A DNA stretch of 8,075 nucleotides from Leptospira sp. Its GTDB lineage: Bacteria > Spirochaetota > Leptospiria > Leptospirales > Leptospiraceae. The notes below the pieces were generated by a model that did no database searches, was not told the origin of the DNA, and worked only from the letters and a program-made list of their open reading frames with translations. Shown one piece after another: positions 6,404-8,075 of the stretch (positions are counted from its first letter, which is position 1; each line of letters begins with the position of its first letter). The stretch lies in NCBI GenBank assembly GCA_025457985.1, contig JALOTI010000071.1, positions 1 to 8,075 of the forward strand. The letters run 5' to 3'. A program made the position numbers and the translations under genes.

Positions 6404-7585
6404 TTAGAATTTGGATTTTTGTTGTAAGTCGTAAACAACTTCTTCAACAGATTCCATATCTATTCGTTTAATCCCGTTTTCTGTATGGACTACCAACTGA
6501 CCATTTTCTTGGTTGATAATAGCTCCAACAATTGTCTTTCCATCAACTAACACGATTTTCTCGATTCTCTCGTAGTAGTTCACGATATCTTTTTTAGATT
6601 TGAATTCTCTAGGACTGTTTGCCAAAGACTCTTCGAATTTTTTCTTTTCGTCTTCTTGTTTTTTAGCTACTTCTTTTTCCAAAGCGGCACGTTTTGCATC
6701 AATCTCTTGTTTCTTCAATTCATCTAATTTCTCTGTTTGACCAGCTTCACCAAGTTTTGCAATCTCTTTAGCTGTGTTTTTATCAACAGTTACGATGGTT
6801 TTGATTTCTTGTTCTTCTGATTTAGTTAATTTAGCTGTATCAACAGTCATTTTTTCTTTTTCAGAAGTTTTAAGAGCTTTGGAAATATCCAATGCCTCAA
6901 CAGAATCAACTTTCGCAAGTTCTGCAAGTTTTGCATTCTGTGTGGATGCTTGGTTTTTTTCGATGATTACTTCATTTGCGGCAACGGACTCTTGCAGTTT
7001 TTTCAAGTCAGCATTTGCATTGATTTCTTCAGCAGACATCTTTTCCAAAGCTGGGACCCGTGGAGCGAATGCAACTGCACCCTCTACGACCTTAACTTGT
7101 GCTGGCTTGCCTGCACCTGTTTCCACGATAAAAGATGTTCCGCGAACACCCGCGATCGCAGTTGGAGTGACCACTGTGAAATTGTCTTCTTTCTTAGCTT
7201 TGTTGACTTTTGCGAAAACCTTTCCGGAAACAAGGGAGATTTGTGTATCTGTTGTTCCAGCACCGTCTTGGCTTAGTTTTGCGAAATCAATTGTGGACTT
7301 AGGAGAGATACGAATGCTCGAACCATCTGCAAATTGAATGTCTACCTTTCCGTTGTCACCAGTAACAACATTATCACCAGTTCGTAGAGTAGCACCTAAT
7401 TGTGCTTTTTCCTCAGTTTGGTCTGCATGTTGGATTTTAGAATCTCCGACCGCAAACACGACTACCGCAGAAAGATCCTGTGGTTTTTTGGGAGCTTCGC
7501 TTACATCTGATTCCGGTTTTTTACAAGCTGTAAATCCGAGAACGAGAAGAAGTGCGCTCGTAATGGCTATTTTCGATGCTTTCAT
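6404..7585 (-). CDS. FecR-domain lipoprotein with coiled coil and C-terminal beta domain
   Basis: This is a 393-residue envelope protein. Residues 1-20 are a lipoprotein signal peptide ending FTA before C21, fitting the relaxed spirochaetal lipobox, and a charged KKPESD linker follows. Residues about 60-172 are a FecR domain (GATLRTGDNVVTG, FADGSSIRISP, GKVFAKV, TPTAIAGVRGTSFIVE, KVVEGAV). Residues about 185-335 are Lys/Glu/Ala-rich and probably coiled coil. The last ~50 residues (IEKIVLVDGKTIVGAI to MESVEEVVY) look like a small beta-barrel-like module with a repeated hydrophobic-glycine pattern. There is no FecI sigma factor or TonB receptor beside it and no transmembrane anchor, so a classical FecR anti-sigma role is unlikely. 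A structural or ligand-binding role at the outer membrane is inferred. AGGA at 7590-7593 (minus strand) provides a ribosome binding site just upstream of the ATG. Confidence 0.88.
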   Translation of the reverse strand: MKASKIAITSALLLVLGFTACKKPESDVSEAPKKPQDLSAVVVFAVGDSKIQHADQTEEKAQLGATLRTGDNVVTGDNGKVDIQFADGSSIRISPKSTIDFAKLSQDGAGTTDTQISLVSGKVFAKVNKAKKEDNFTVVTPTAIAGVRGTSFIVETGAGKPAQVKVVEGAVAFAPRVPALEKMSAEEINANADLKKLQESVAANEVIIEKNQASTQNAKLAELAKVDSVEALDISKALKTSEKEKMTVDTAKLTKSEEQEIKTIVTVDKNTAKEIAKLGEAGQTEKLDELKKQEIDAKRAALEKEVAKKQEDEKKKFEESLANSPREFKSKKDIVNYYERIEKIVLVDGKTIVGAIINQENGQLVVHTENGIKRIDMESVEEVVYDLQQKSKF

Positions 7586-7620
7586 ATCATCCTATCCCTT
7601 AGTGAAATTTAACTTTCGTC

Positions 7621-7649
7621 ATTATAGGTAACAAACAGGGGAATTAAAA
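7621..7649 (-). promoter_or_regulatory. Probable sigma-70-type promoter of the FecR-lipoprotein gene
   Basis: Reading the minus strand, a perfect TATAAT -10 element lies at 7626-7621. A 17-nt spacer places the -35 hexamer at 7649-7644 (TTTTAA), which is a poor match to TTGACA. Transcription would start near 7613, giving a 5' leader of about 28 nt that includes the AGGA ribosome binding site. The weak -35 lies in the middle of the inverted repeat at 7639-7655, suggesting regulation. Confidence 0.6.
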
Positions 7650-7655
7650 ATTCCC
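7639..7655. promoter_or_regulatory. Inverted repeat over the -35 region, candidate operator
   Basis: GGGAATT (7639-7645), AAA, AATTCCC (7649-7655) is a perfect 7-bp inverted repeat whose centre coincides with the predicted -35 of the FecR-lipoprotein promoter. A dimeric repressor or a -35-replacing activator could bind here. On the plus strand it is followed by AGGTTTTTT, so it also resembles a weak terminator, but no plus-strand gene lies upstream to need one. Confidence 0.45.
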
Positions 7656-7670
7656 AGGTTTTTTCCCTTT

Positions 7671-7712
7671 TTTTCTCCATCGGAGAAAATTTATTTCAAA
7701 TACCGGAGAAAA
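7671..7712. repeat. Inverted repeat plus direct repeat of CGGAGAAAA between divergent genes
   Basis: TTTTCTCC (7671-7678), ATC, GGAGAAAA (7682-7689) is a perfect 8-bp inverted repeat. The nonamer CGGAGAAAA at 7681-7689 recurs at 7704-7712, 23 bp away, close to two helical turns. It sits in the shared upstream region of the FecR lipoprotein and the gene at 7845, and may be a regulator-binding cluster. This is inferred from pattern only. Confidence 0.4.
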
Positions 7713-7757
7713 ATTACAATTCTAAGAGATTTTGTAAACGAATTTTAAGTATTTTTC

Positions 7758-7844
7758 AAAAAAAGCCCTTTTTTTGTGGGAAAATAAGGGAAATCTTTCG
7801 GGAAAAAGGTTTTGTCTAAGAAGAAAGAGTAAAACAAGGTAAGT
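7758..7844 (+). promoter_or_regulatory. AT-rich leader of the 7845 gene with A7/T7 tract and phased GGGAAA repeats
   Basis: A7 (7758-7764), GCCC, T7 (7769-7775) forms an A/T palindrome likely to be curved or to form a weak hairpin. Three GGGAAA copies follow, starting at 7778, 7788 and 7800, spaced 10 and 12 bp. AAGG at 7836-7839, 5 nt before the ATG, is a good ribosome binding site. I cannot place a confident -35/-10 pair. TTGTAA at 7732-7737 is a possible -35 without a good -10 partner. Confidence 0.35.
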
Positions 7845-8075
7845 ATGGCTGAAATCTCCGACCTCACGCAAAGACCCGCATCCTCGATTGCCCTCCTAGA
7901 AGAGATGGAGCGAAACTATAAGGACCTCCCTATGGAAGCCATAGTAAAACAAGACATTTTAAGGCAAGGGATCCACTTTTTACCAGAATCATTCCAAGTG
8001 CTCACACCTTATAAATCGAAAGATTACTTTATTTTTTCATTTGATCATATCCCACTAGCAGACCTGAAAGATGGA
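7845..8075 (+). CDS. N-terminal part of a gene running off the window, possibly a radical SAM protein
   Basis: The ATG at 7845 opens 77 codons without a stop to the window edge, beginning MAEISDLTQRPASSIALLEEM. The well-placed AAGG ribosome binding site and the codon use support a real gene. The visible part is soluble, with no signal peptide or membrane segment. The segments PMEAIVKQDILRQGIHFLPE and KDYFIFSFDHIPLADLKDG remind me of the N terminus of a family of large radical SAM proteins, but the diagnostic cysteine motif would lie beyond the window, so that assignment is from memory and weak. The gene is divergent from the FecR lipoprotein across a 259-nt spacer. Confidence 0.75.
   Translation, partial: MAEISDLTQRPASSIALLEEMERNYKDLPMEAIVKQDILRQGIHFLPESFQVLTPYKSKDYFIFSFDHIPLADLKDG

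Noticed and set aside
6774..7337. 187-codon plus-strand open frame inside the FecR lipoprotein gene
   Set aside because: It is antisense to a convincing coding sequence. Its Ser/Ala/Phe-rich translation is what Lys/Glu/Ala-rich coding gives on the opposite strand, and there is no ribosome binding site or domain.
7639..7662. GGGAATT hairpin followed by T6 as a plus-strand terminator
   Set aside because: No plus-strand gene ends upstream, because the neighbouring gene is on the minus strand and starts here. A promoter-linked operator fits better.
1..8075. CRISPR array, tRNA, rRNA or a new defence system
   Set aside because: No regularly spaced repeats, cloverleaf-like sequence, rRNA-like stretch or clustered nuclease, ATPase or toxin genes were seen. 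The identifiable genes are housekeeping or envelope genes.

Overview
This window looks like chromosomal DNA from a Leptospira-type spirochaete, probably one of the non-pathogenic or environmental lineages. The evidence is a moderately AT-rich composition, a DUF1574 SGNH-like protein (a family known chiefly from Leptospira), a lipoprotein with a relaxed spirochaetal lipobox (FTAC), and the general feel of the protein sequences. The genus call rests on recalled family distribution and not on a search.

Layout: (1) Positions 1 to about 733 hold no convincing gene. They end abruptly inside the purine gene purH, of which only the last ~110 codons remain (731-1072). The upstream DNA is therefore an insertion, a rearrangement or an assembly chimera. 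(2) Positions 731-3191 form a tight plus-strand run: the purH 3' end, a multi-pass membrane protein with an acidic serine-rich tail, a small exported protein, and a short-type transaldolase (talC). (3) Positions 3296-5061 hold two overlapping minus-strand genes: an RsuA/RluB-type pseudouridine synthase followed by the DUF1574 protein. (4) Positions 5112-6345 hold plus-strand lipA (lipoyl synthase) and a 100-residue unknown protein, closed by a bidirectional terminator. (5) Positions 6404-7585 hold a minus-strand FecR-domain lipoprotein with a recognisable promoter and an inverted repeat over its -35 region. (6) From 7845 a plus-strand gene runs off the window.

The genes are mostly housekeeping (purine synthesis, pentose phosphate interconversion, lipoylation, rRNA modification) mixed with envelope proteins of unknown role. 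I see no CRISPR array, tRNA, rRNA, recognisable transposase or defence cassette, and no clearly new multi-gene system. The most useful points for follow-up are the broken purH junction with its unexplained left flank, the domain combination of the FecR lipoprotein, the possible operator at its promoter, and the paired unknown envelope genes between purH and talC.
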